From positions 186,001 through 250,000 of the forward strand of contig QPMI01000116.1 in the NCBI GenBank assembly GCA_004431415.1: a stretch of DNA of 64,000 bases, read 5' to 3'. The notes beneath the pieces were generated by a model, which ran no database searches, had not been told where the DNA came from, and was given only the letters and a program-made list of their open reading frames with translations. The position numbers and the translations under genes were made by a program. Shown here piece after piece: positions 45,387 through 56,800 of this stretch; positions within the stretch are counted from its first letter, which is position 1, and each line of letters begins with the position of its first letter. Source of the stretch: Cyanophora paradoxa (Eukaryota > Glaucocystophyceae > Cyanophorales > Cyanophoraceae).

Positions 45387-46728
45387 GCGGCGCACGGCGC
45401 GCACGGCGCCGGTGCCGGCGCCAGCGGTGCTCCGCCCCCTCCTCCCCCCCCCCCCCCCCCCCCCGCCGCCCCTCTGGACGGCCTTCCAACCTCGCGATCG
45501 GCTGGTCGCCTTTCCTTATACCCCCCGTCAAAACTGATACCCCGTCAATCCCTTCTTCTCCTTCGTTACCCCTCATCTCACGCCTCCAAATCATTCGCCC
45601 GAAAAACATCATTCTGCACAGCGTACATGTTTCGCCATTTAGAGTATTTTCCTGAACCGTGGCACTTCTTCCTTTGTCGTCTTCTTCTTCTCCTCCTTCA
45701 TTACCCCTCATTCCACGATGTCCATCTCACTCGGCACTTGTCGGTATCCATCATCGATATCGTAGTACGGAATGATTGCTCGGCCCTTCCCTTACTTTAC
45801 ATTTCCGAACGATTCGCTCTGCCTTGCAAAACCCTATATAGCTGCATGAACAGGACTCTACCGCTAATTTACCAAGCGCCGCTAATTTACCGCTAATGTA
45901 CTACAGATAAAGATACCAAAGCACCTCCGAGCTCTATGTTATACCATAACCCGTACGTAGACAGTTCAACCCAGTTCCGTCGCTAGCATAGTATGTCAGA
46001 CACCGCGCCCGTAGGGCACTCGTATATATGGCAGGCATTGGTAGCAGGTGTTACGTTTCGATCCAGGAGGACCAGTACCGGCTTCGGCCGCGGTGATTGG
46101 CTCGACGTTTGATTAGACTTCAAGGCTTCGAAATTGAAAACTCGACTTTTGATTAGACTTAGACTTTCTACGATCCCTCGCGATGTAAAATGTAAAACCA
46201 TGGACTTATGCATACAACGAATTCTGATCGAATGAATGGCTGATCGAATTCGGTCGACGTCGGCCGGCGCCTCGAGCTCCGCCCCGCGGGCGCGGCCATC
46301 CGACGTCGACGGTCCGGGGCAGTCACGTGCACCCTGCAGCTGGGCAAATGGCCATCGACCCTGCACAGTTCACCCCCACCCCCACCCCCCCCACCCCTCC
46401 CCCCCCCACTCCCCTCCCCCTGCTGCGCATGCCTGCGCTTACGTGTACTCCCTCTCGTGCTTGAGCTTGCACCGCAAAACCGCTAGCGCTTGCGCCGCTG
46501 ATCGCAGCCGAGCACGCCCCGCCGTCCAGACCGTGCTCTCTTGCCGCAGTGCTGCGCTCATGATCAGCACGCCGCCGACATCGAGCTTATACGTATACCG
46601 CAGAACCGCGTGCGCCGCTGCCCGCAGCCGATCGCGAGCACGCCGGCCGGGCCGGGCGCTCTTGTTGCGCTCGGCACTGGGCCGGGGTCGTTCTGCCGCG
46701 CGCATGTGCGTGCCACTACCGTAAGACA

Positions 46729-47050
46729 GAATATTAGTTCGCGCATAATATTAGTTCGGTACCAAATTAGTGCGTTTTTTGCCGTGAAAACGCACTAATT
46801 TGAGACCGCACTAATTACAGGACGCTAAGAAAATGCTGTAGGGGTACAGCGTGTACCCCCCGCCTCCGCACTAATAAACGAATAAACGCACTAATTGAGA
46901 CCGAACTAATTATAATTACTATGGTCGGGGTCGATCCGCGGGTCTAAAAACGAACTAATATCTGTATACGCCCCCGCAGTGCTGGAGTAGACTAGAGGCT
47001 GTGGCCGGTAATTCACCAAAAAAAAACTAATATCGTGCGAATTAATATAT
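46729..47050. repeat. CGCACTAATT repeat cluster with hairpin
   Basis: The words CGCACTAATT, CGAACTAATT and their complements occur about nine times. AAATTAGTGCGTTTT at 46764-46778 and its exact complement at 46787-46801 form a 15-bp stem with an 8-nt loop. A second small inverted repeat, GGGGTACA/TGTACCCC, lies at 46841-46859. It could be a decayed non-autonomous element; no flanking target duplication was identified. Confidence 0.6.
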
Positions 47051-47478
47051 TGTGTTTTACCGTAGTACTAGTACGGTAGGACTCTTTCATTAGATCCCGG
47101 TTCGAATTCCCCCCTTGCAAGTTGCAACCCCGGCGCGAAAATCGCGGCCGGGCCACTAGTACTAGTAGCTATATAGTACCACGGTAGGCTACGTGGTAGT
47201 ACTAGTAGGTACTAGGTCGATCGGCGTTCTGCATCTGACATGATCTGACTCGAGACTCTGAGAGTCTTGACTCTTGACTCATCATTAAACCTATTAAACC
47301 TGAGGCTCGGGCCCCGGGGTACGTATCGCCGTAACGTCGGCGCGGCCGTGCACGTGGTTAAACTGCTCGAAGGGAGCGCAGAATGCCAAGCAGACCGTGG
47401 CACCCCCTTTCGCACGCGTCGCGCCCACGTGCACCCCGGAACCCCTGCTAAAGGCTAGGGCGCTTTCCGTTTGACAAG

Positions 47479-47611
47479 GGCGCCCGGCGCGCATGCGCGG
47501 ACGGCTCCGCGGCAGCCCGCCCCGGCAGGCTGCCCCACACCTCGGGGCCCTTTTTTTCCCCAGCCGGTCGCTGGGCCCTTCCCCTATTTTACATTTCCAA
47601 ACGATTCGCTC
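47479..47611 (+). pseudogene. Partial copy of the 3' end of the EF-hand gene
   Basis: 47479-47541 matches 45091-45153 (coding) with a few changes, and 47571-47611 matches 45779-45820 (3' flank), in the same order and strand. About 625 bp between them in the original is reduced to about 30 bp here. It is a broken duplicate of the neighbouring locus, with no open coding capacity. Confidence 0.75.
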
Positions 47612-47675
47612 ATGATCAGTTTTTACAAATCCCTAAAACTAGATAAACCCTTCTTACAAATTTAAAGAGGCCCGA

Positions 47676-47757
47676 GTGGCCTAAATACACATGCGACAAT
47701 TAATTGAAATACTATAGTGGCCTAAATACACATGCGACAATTAATTTAAATACTATA
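47676..47757. repeat. 41-bp unit, two tandem copies
   Basis: GTGGCCTAAATACACATGCG and the following 21 bp repeat at 47676-47716 and 47717-47757 with about one mismatch, just beyond the stop of the large minus-strand gene. Confidence 0.85.
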
Positions 47758-47829
47758 ACTAACCGCACGGTTCAAGCCGTGGAAAGCTGCATCGAATAGC
47801 AGCGCAATAAGATACATTCGAGAATAAAT

Positions 47830-50800
47830 CTAAGCGAGGACGAGGGAGCTGGGGCGCCGGGCCTTCCGGGCGCCGCCTGCATCCCCGAAGGGCGCGTCGT
47901 CGTCGGATCCAGAGCCGTGTGCTTGGGCGTGTGCGTGTGCGTTGGTCGGCAGCTCGACGGACTTAGAGCGATGCGAGCGATGCGGCGGCGGCGGCGGCGT
48001 CCACGCGACGCGGGCCTGGGGCGGCAGGTCGACGTTCTCTGAAGCGCGCTCGCCGTCCGACGCGAGGACCTCGACGTGAGTCACGGCGTCCGCCTCGAGG
48101 TGGATGTTGAGGGCCAGCGACGCGGAGCGGCCGCGCGACGCCGTCGCCTGCATCGCGTGCTCTCGCGCGCTTCGGTGCCGACGCACGACGTAGAGCGCGG
48201 CGCCGATGGCAAGCAGGCCGACGGCCGCGCAGGCGGCGACGGCAGCAATGGCGGGAGCCGAGACGGGCTGACCGGTGGCCGGAGCGGGGGTGAGTGCGGG
48301 GCTCGCCGGAGCGGCGGCCTGCGAGCTCGAGCCCAGAGTCGCCTTGGCGTTCACGTGGGTTACGGTCGACGAGTCGGCCGCGACATAGGACGTCAACGTG
48401 ACGGCCTGGCCGAGGAAGGAGCTGCCGCCGGACGGCGGGCTGCCGACGGCGACGGCGAGGGTCCGCGCGAGCGAGGCGGCGGGCGCCGGCGCGCCGTCGA
48501 CGGGGCCGAACGCGAAGGCAGCCACGACGCTGCCCGGAGCGAAGGCGACGTCCTTGAGCGACGCGCGGACGGCAGCCGCGTCGAAGTTCTGTGCCACCGC
48601 GACGGCGGCGATGCCGTCGTCGGCGGCGCGGTCCCGGAGCGCCGCGAGCTCGCTGGCGGCGAGGCCGCCGACAAAGGCCGCAAAGTCAGCGTCCATAGTC
48701 ACGAGGGCGAGGGCCGAGCCGTCGGCGATGCCCGCGACGGCGGCGGCGGCGGGCGCCGCCGGGCAGCGCGGGAAGGCCGGCGTCCCGGCGACGCCCAGGA
48801 CGATGACGCCGCCGCCGCCGAGCGCGTTGCCGTCGCACACGGCGTGCTGCTGCACAGACGCGGCGAAGGCCATTCCGGTGACAGCGACGCCGTCGTACAG
48901 GGCGACGCGGCCGTCCAGCGTCGTGCCCGTCACGGCCGAAAGCGGCGAGCCAGGGATGGCGGCGTCGGCCGGGTGCAGCGCCGCCCGCGCGGCGTCGAGC
49001 GCGGCGCGCAGCGCCGCAGACGAGGCGCCCGCGAATCCGACGCTGTAGACGGCGGCAGGGTAGGGCACGGGCTGCGAGATCGCGAGGGCGACGACGGGCC
49101 GGCCGTAGAGGGCGCTCCACGGCGCGGCGAGCGCCGCCGCGAACGCGCGGGCGAAGGTGTGCGACGGGACGACGGCGGCGGACGTCGACGCCTCGTGGGC
49201 GAACGTGACGGCAAGGCTGCCGTTGGAGACTGCGCCGGAGACCATCGCGACCAGGCCCGAGTACGAGAGCGACGAGAAGGCCGACGCCGTTGTGGACATG
49301 ATCGCGCGGATCTCGGACGCCAGCTCCGTCGAGACGACGTCGGCCGCCGACAGCGCGGCGCCGGCGAGCTTGACGGAGACGGTCGACTGGCCGTAGGCAA
49401 GGCCCGTCGCGGGCACGCTGGTGACGGGAAGCGGCGGGACGGAGAGCTCCCACGTGAACGTCGCCAGCGACCGCGCGTATGCGTCCAGGGGCCGGGACGG
49501 GACCTGCGGGTTCGGCTTACTTCGCCGCGAAAAAGCAGCGAAACCCTATTTGAAGGACGCCGTACCTTCAGGCCGACGCGGTAAGAAACAGGCCACAGGC
49601 TGGCGACAAACGCGGGCGCCGGCGGAACGGCGCAGAGCGCCCGGGTCGAGTTCACGATTGTGGCGGGCGTCTGCATAACCGCCGCGGCGCTGGCGGCGGC
49701 GGTGGCGCCCAGCGGCTCGAAGCGGCACGCGACGCCGGCCCACTCCTGCTCGAATCCGGCGACAGGTTCGGGGAACCCCTCGCCGATGATCGATATCGTG
49801 GGCGGCGCGACCGAGAAGCCAGGCTCGCGGGTGTAGACGACCGCCGACGACGGCGGCAGCGCTGCAAACGCTTGCACGCATTTGTTGAGCTCGGGCGTCG
49901 CAGGGACGGTCGGCGCGACCGCCAGCGCGGTCACAGCCGCCCCCTCGAGCGGCGACCCTGCGCCGCGCGTCAGTCAGTCGTGATTGCACTCGTCTGACAG
50001 ACAGCCGTGGACGGCCTCACCGCGGCAGACGTAGAGGTCGAGGATGTGCTGCGCCATCGCCGTCGCCGTGAGCGCGTCATAGTCGAGCAGACGCAGCGTA
50101 ACGGCGATCGCGGCCGTCGACAGGTGGCGCAGGAACACTGTGTTGCGGCTGACGGCGAACTCGGCGAACTGCGCACAGAGCGCAGCGCGGAGCGCCGTCT
50201 CGATGGCGGAGGCCGCGGGTGGCGCCCCGCCGAACGTGAGGACGACGTCGAGAGGCACGGTGTCGGAGATGGTGATCGTCGAGATGGTGAAGCCGAGGAT
50301 CTTCGGGACGCTGGCCCTGGTCTGCAGCAGCTGGCTCGCGACGTACGAGGCCGGGATGCGGGACGGCCGGGTCACAATTGGCCCAAGCGTGAACATGAGG
50401 ACGGTGCCCGTCGTGCCCAGCGCGAACTCGGAGTCGCGAATGGACTCCTCCGCGATGTGCTTCGAGACGCCCGAGCGCGCCGTCGCGACGCGCTCCACGG
50501 CTTCCGACAGCGCCTGGGTCCGCATGCTCTGCCGCTCCTCGGCGCTCTTGCTCCCGAAGCTCTTCCTGAAATCTGTGGAAAGCGCGACGTGCACGAAGGT
50601 GCGCCCGTACGGCATCCCCTTGAGGCGCAGCAGCGGGTTGGTGCCCGCCGTCGCGCACTCCTTCAGCGCGGGCGCCTTCGCCGGCGTGTCGACGGTTGAC
50701 GAGTTGATCATCACGAACGCCATGTCGACAATGTTGCCTGCGCACCAATCGCGTCAGAAAGCTCATCGATATCCGCTAGCGCTAGCGCGCTGCGGTGATG

Positions 50801-53800
50801 ATATATATGGGCGCACCGTCGCAGAGAGCGTAGTCGCGAAGCGCCTGCGCGAAGGCGTGCGCCGTCGTCTGGAGCGTGTCGTACACTTCGACGCGGACGT
50901 CGTCGGCCATCGCGCTGCCGACGACCTGCGAGAGCCGTCAGTCCAAAACTTGAGACGGAGACGGAGACGCGAGCCGACGCACCGAGACGGAGGGGTACGT
51001 CGGCTCCGGGAGGGCCCCCCCCGGGAAGAGGACCTCCTCGCGGGCGTTGACGAGCGAGCGCGTGAGGCGGGCCTCTGGCGTCTCGCCCTCCAGGTCCTCG
51101 GTCGCAATGAAGGAGACCAGCTTGATGGAAATCGGGTACGAGACGGGGCTGGCGAGGCCGACGGCAAGGACCTCGGCGCCGCCAAAGCGGGCCCACGGCC
51201 TGGCAAGCTCGGCGGCGACTGCCCACGCGACGGCGCGCGCAGGAATGATGCTTGCCTGCGGCACGAGCGCGTGCTGGAAGTTGATGGTCAGGAGCGTCTC
51301 GCCGGGGGTCGATCCGGTCGCCGAGGACGAGACGGAAATCATGGAGGCGAGGAGTGTCGGCGTAAGGCTGGGGTTGCTGGCGACGACGGGCGACAGCGAG
51401 AGCCGCAGGATGGCGGAGGCGAGGCCCGAGGCGGTCACATCGACGTTCGCCCTTTGCGCCGCGAGCAGCACTCGGATCGACGTCTGCCCGTAGCGGGCGG
51501 TCGAGCTCGCCGGCGCGAAAGTCGAGACGACGCGACCAGGCGCGACAACGGCCCACGTGAAGGTCTTTGCGTTGGGCGCCGTCAGGGCCGGCAGCGCCAG
51601 CGTGGCGGAGACGACGTCCGCGCGGTACGTCACGTTCCACAGCTGCGGCAGGAACCGCGGGTGCGCCGGAGCAGAGCACTGCAGCTGCGAGACGCTGACG
51701 ACGGTGGCGGCCGTCTCCACCGTTGCAGCGTCGGCGTTTCCAAGATCACGGAAGGCGCAACGGAGGTTGGCGGTAGCGTCCAACGCGAGATTGGCGACAG
51801 TCACCGTGAGGATCGGAGGCGTGACAGTGAAGTTGTCCGGCGGGTGGTAGGCTACGGTGTAAATTGACGGGGCGACGGAAACGACGGACGGCTCGTCGCT
51901 GTCCGTCGGCACGGGATCGACGATGGCGCCGGAAGGGGTCACCAGCTTCAGCGTGTCGGAGTTGATGTTGACGGTGAGGCTGCTGCCCTCCGCGACGAGG
52001 CTGGTGGCGAGATTGTTCGAGAAGACTGTGATGCACGCATCGCAGCTGATCTGCTGCAGGAAGGACTGCGCGACGGCACCCGCGGGAACTGTGGAAGAAG
52101 CCGCAAAGACGTAGGTGACCTGCGAACGTATTAGCGACGACGTCGGATGACTGCGGCGATCGACGCGACGGACCTTGGTGCTCGACGCCTGGAGCGTGCG
52201 GCGCACGGTTGCGCACTCGACGGTGACGGCCGACGTGTCGACGCCCGCAGTGCTGGCGGCAGCGGCGACAAGAGCAGCCCGGGTCGCGGGGTCCTGGCAC
52301 TCGGCGAGAGAAAGCGGCAGGACGACCGACACGGAGGCGGGCTGGCTCGCGCAGGTCGGCGCCGGTGGTGCCGTCGTCGGGAAGTCTGTGGCGTCCGGCC
52401 GCACGAACGAGCCTGAGACCGCCTTAAGGTAGAACCTCGTCTGGACTGAAAGGCTTGCCGTCGCCACCTTCACACGGAAACCATTATTACGAGATTTCAT
52501 CGAGCAAGCGAAGCAAACCCACCGAGTCGAAGAACGACGCCGGGCTGACGACTGTGCGGGAGAAGACGCGAGTTGCCGCGCCCGATGCGCCCTTGCTCAT
52601 GTTGTAACCCAAGACGCTCGATGCCACCACAGAGGCTGCCGAAAGCGCGAAATGAGATGAATGGAGATTCAAGAAGAAAAGGCTCGCGCACCGTTGCTGA
52701 CGGTGAGCGTGGCCTGGGCTGATGCAGCGAGCGGTTCGGTCGAGGCGGCCGTCCACAGCAGAGTGGCCAACGAGGGCGGCAGGCAGCCGGCGTCGGACGA
52801 GCCGGAGAGGACGGCGTACGAGGCAAAGGTGCCCGGGACGGCGGTGAGCGGCCCCGAGATCGTCGTGTCGCTGTCAACGTCAGCAAGCGGTCAGCTGCAG
52901 CCGCCGATAACGAGCTCGAGCGCGGAAAGGCCACCGTACCGAATTGCGGTACCGTCCGCCGTGCGGAACGTGAGCGAGATAGTCACACCAGACTGCAGGG
53001 CGCCGTCGGACTGCGTAATGCCTGCAAAAAGCGTTCAGAAGGACGTTGAGACTTAAATTAAAGCTGCAGCTCATAAATACACCCACCAGAGAGGCCGTCG
53101 ACGGTCTCGACGAGGACATTCGCCGTCGAGGACGACGGCGTCTTGGTGACAGTGGCGCCCAGTCCGTTTGTGATGGCGTAGCTGACGACCTGTAGCCCGC
53201 TGTGGAGGCCGAAGAGGCGGACAGTCGTCGCGCCGGGCGCGCGTTCGACGAGCTTTGCGATGACCATTCCCTCTCTGCAGCATTGCACGGTGAGACCTAA
53301 CTACGGGTACTGCGGGCGGGCGGACGCCACGCGCACCCAGCGAACTGTGTGGGATCGGAGACCTTGAGGACAGCGTGCGCGTCGAAGACAGTTGCAGGCG
53401 AGGAGATTGGCAGCACGCTCGGCGACGGGCTCGGCGACGGGCTTGGGCTCGGCGTCTCCGCCGGCGAAGGGCTGGGCGACGGGCTTGGGCTCGGCGTCTC
53501 CGTCGGCGAAGGGCTGGGCGACGGGCTTGGGCTCGGCGTCTCCGTCGGCGAGGGGCTGGGCGACGGGCTGGGCGAGGGGCTCGGGCTCGGCGTCTCCGTC
53601 GGCGAGGGGCTCGGCGACGGGCTCGGGCTCGGCGTCTCCGTCGGCGAGGGGCTCGGCGACGGGCTCGGGCTCGGCGTCTCCGTCGGCGAAGGGCTGAGCG
53701 ACGGGCTCGGGCTCGGCGTCTCCGTCGGCGAAGGGCTGGGCGACGGGCTCGGGTTCGGCGTCTCCGTCGGCGAAGGACTGGGCGACGGGCTCGGGCTCGG

Positions 53801-56800
53801 CGTCTCCGTCGGCGACGGGCTCGGCGACGGGCTTGGGCTCGGCGTCTCTGTCGGCAACGGGCTCGGCGACGGGCTTGGGCTCAGCGTCTCCGTCGGCGAG
53901 GGGCTGGGCGACGGGCTCGGGCTCGGCGTCTCCGTCGGCGAGGGGCTGGGCGAGTGGCTCGGGCTCGACGTCTCCGTCGGCGAGGGGCTCGGCGACGGGC
54001 TCGGGCTCGGCGTCTCCGTCGGCGAGGGGCTCGGCGACGGGCTCGGCGACGGGCTTGGGCTTGGCGTCTCCGTCGGCGAGGGGCTGGGCGACGGGCTCGG
54101 GCTCGGCGTCTCCGTCGGCGAGGGGCTGGGCGACGGGCTCGGGCTCGGCGTCTCCGTCGGCGAGGGGCTGGGCGACGGGCTCGGGCTCGGCGTCTCCGTC
54201 GGCGAGGGGCTCGGCGACGGGCTGGGCGACGGGCTCGGGCTCGGCGTCTCCGTCGGCGAGGGGCTGGGCGACGGGCTCGGGCTCGGCGTCTCCGTCGGCG
54301 AGGGGCTGGGCGACGGGCTCGGGCTCGGCGTCTCCGTCGGCGAGGGGCTCGGCGACGGGCTCGGCGACGGGCTTGGGCTTGGCGTCTCCGTCGGCGAGGG
54401 GCTGGGCGACGGGCTCGGGCTCGGCGTCTCCGTCGGCGAGGGGCTCGGCGACGGGCTCGGGCTCGGCGTCTCCGTCGGCGAGGGGTTGGGCGACGGGCTC
54501 GGGCTCGGCGTCTCCGTCGGCGAGGGGCTGGGCGACGGGCTCGGGCTCGGCGTCTCCGTCGGCGAGGGGCTCGGCGACGGGCTCGGCGACGGGCTTGGGC
54601 TTGGCGTTTCCGTCGGCGAGGGGCTGGGCGACGGGCTCGGGCTTGGTGTCGGAGGCGTAGACACAATGAAGCGCTGTACCGCGGTCAGAGCAGTTCCGCC
54701 TATCACCACGCTGAAGCTGTAATCGCCAGAAGCCAGATTTGTGGTGGTGAGGTTGAAGGTCGCCGCTCCACCGACTGTTGTTACTTCGCTAGTCTGCAAC
54801 GACTCTTCACCACGCTTGATGACGAAGCCGACCGTTGTGCCATCTTGCACAGCGTTGTTAAATGTATCCCTGCGTGAGAACACAGAGCGTTATAATTAGA
54901 GCTACTTCAGTATTATTGAGGAAAGCAGGTGCTCACCGGACAACGACAGTCGCACTGCAAGTTTGAGACGCGCCCAAAACTTGATCCGCGCATCCATCGA
55001 AGGTGACTTCGCTCTTCGTAGCATTAGCCGCAGCCGGCACGACGGAGAACGCCAGCGGGCTCTTGTCCACGTCCGAGCTCCCGAGCTTCGCCGTAAGCTC
55101 GTACGAGCCGGCGTCGCTGAGGTTCGGCAGCGTTGCGGATGCCGCGCCGGACGAGCTCGTCACGGTCTGCATCCATGTGGCGGAGGCGGCGCCGGATTTG
55201 GTGATCGCAAAGACAACCGATGCGCCGTCGACGGCGTTGCCGAAGCGGTCGCGGACGGTAACCGTCGCGATGCCGACCTGCGCGCCAGCGACGACCTGTG
55301 CGGGCGCCGGGTCGACGGCCAGCGCCGACTCCGTCGAGTCTGGGGTGGACGGGGTGACAGTAATGCTGAGCGGGTCAAATCCTTGCGCGAGGGAAAGCTG
55401 GAATTCGCCCGCGAGTTCGCTTGCAATGGCGAACCCGTAGCGGCCCGCGCCTAGCGAGACGGGCCCCCACGCAGTAGTCGCGGTCGTCGGAGGAGCGAGC
55501 GCCCATGCGAAATGGCTGTTTGCATCAAACCGGACGTTGCCAAGCCTGCAAAGGGGAGCGTCATACTGAGTCCAGTGCGTAAAGGCGTGCGGCGCACCCA
55601 TCATAGGCAACGAACGTCAAGCAGACGCGGCCTGAGCCGGCCTCTATGGACGGGTGGAACTGAGGATTCGCCGCTCGTTCCTCGAGGATGGTGTTGCCAA
55701 GAGACTGGGCGGCTGCGAGCGAAAGTATAAGCTTTGGCTTGCGCAAGACGGCTGTAAGCAGACCGGCGGAGACGGTGAAAGGTGCGATCGTGGGCACGGG
55801 CGCCCCGTTGACGTCGACCTCGAGGCGGTACGCCGTTGCGACGTTGAGCGTGAAGGCCGCGGTGGACGAGGTGCCATCTGCACTAGCGGACATCTGGACC
55901 GTCGTTTCAAGCGATTCCGATGACGACGCGGATACGGTGAACGACGGGAAGGAGCATGAATCAAGAGCACGAGTGGAAGACTGGTTTGCCACCACCGATC
56001 CGACCGCTGACTTGTATAGGCGCACACTAACTGTCAGGCCCCCCGTCGACGCTACAATAACGTTGTCAAATTGGTCGCTGCGGTCTAGTCAGAACCTGCT
56101 TCGAAAGCTAAATCTGACAGAGCTTTCGCACCGCACGACCGCTGTCACAGTGCAATCGTCGCCAGCAAGCATCCCGGAGCAACCGCTGAGCGTGACAACT
56201 GTCTTGGACGCATCAACCGCAGCCGGCACGACGGAGAACGCCAGCGGGCTCTTGTCCACGTCCGAGCTCCCGAGCTTCGCCGTCAGCTCGTACGAGCCGG
56301 CGTCGCTAAGGCTCGGCAGCGTTGCGGATGCCGCGCCGGACGAGCTCGTCACGGTCTGCATCCATGTGGCGGAGGCGGCGCCGGATTTGGTGATCGCAAA
56401 GACAACCGATGCGCCGTCGACGGCGTTGCCGAAGCGGTCGCGGACGGTAACCGTCGCGATGCCGACCTGCGCGCCAGCGACGACCTGTGTGTGCGCCGGG
56501 TCGACGGCCAGCGCAGACGCCGCCGAATCCGCCGTCGATGGCGCAATAGAGAATGCCTTTGAGCTGCCGCTGATGTGCTCGCCGGCAACGGTCGCCGAAG
56601 CGACATACGCTCCAGCCTTTGTGAAGCCCGTTGGAAGGTTGACCGAGACAGTGCCGCTGGAGGACGTCTCCTTTGACGACGTCCACGGCGCAAGGGCGTC
56701 AGGTCCAGTGACTGCGAAGGTGACGGACTGCCCAGCAATGATGTTGCCAAAGCGGTCGCGGATCGTGGCCGAAGCGACGCCAATGGGCGCGCCCGCCTCA

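Larger units (their letters stand above)
45387..47829. other. Convergent intergenic region with repeats
   Basis: No gene supported between the stops at 45386 and 47830. It contains a partial copy of the upstream gene's 3' end (47479-47611), a perfect 15-bp hairpin, a family of CGCACTAATT/CGAACTAATT words (46729-47050), GTACTAGTA words (47060-47210) and a 41-bp tandem duplication. Confidence 0.5.

Noticed and set aside
47085-47115. GGTTCGAATTCC, similar to a tRNA B box
   Set aside because: The T-arm stem does not pair, and no A box, anticodon arm or acceptor stem fits upstream.
48076-51867. Long plus-strand frames of over 500 codons
   Set aside because: Arg/Gly-rich, biased composition typical of the complement of GC-rich coding DNA. 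The minus strand carries the membrane helix, the domains and the consistent splice sites.
53349-54722. Long plus-strand frame rich in Gly-Leu-Gly-Asp and its Arg-rich companion
   Set aside because: Antisense shadow of the Pro-Ser repeat. It has no splice-compatible context, and the minus frame continues into recognisable domains on both sides.
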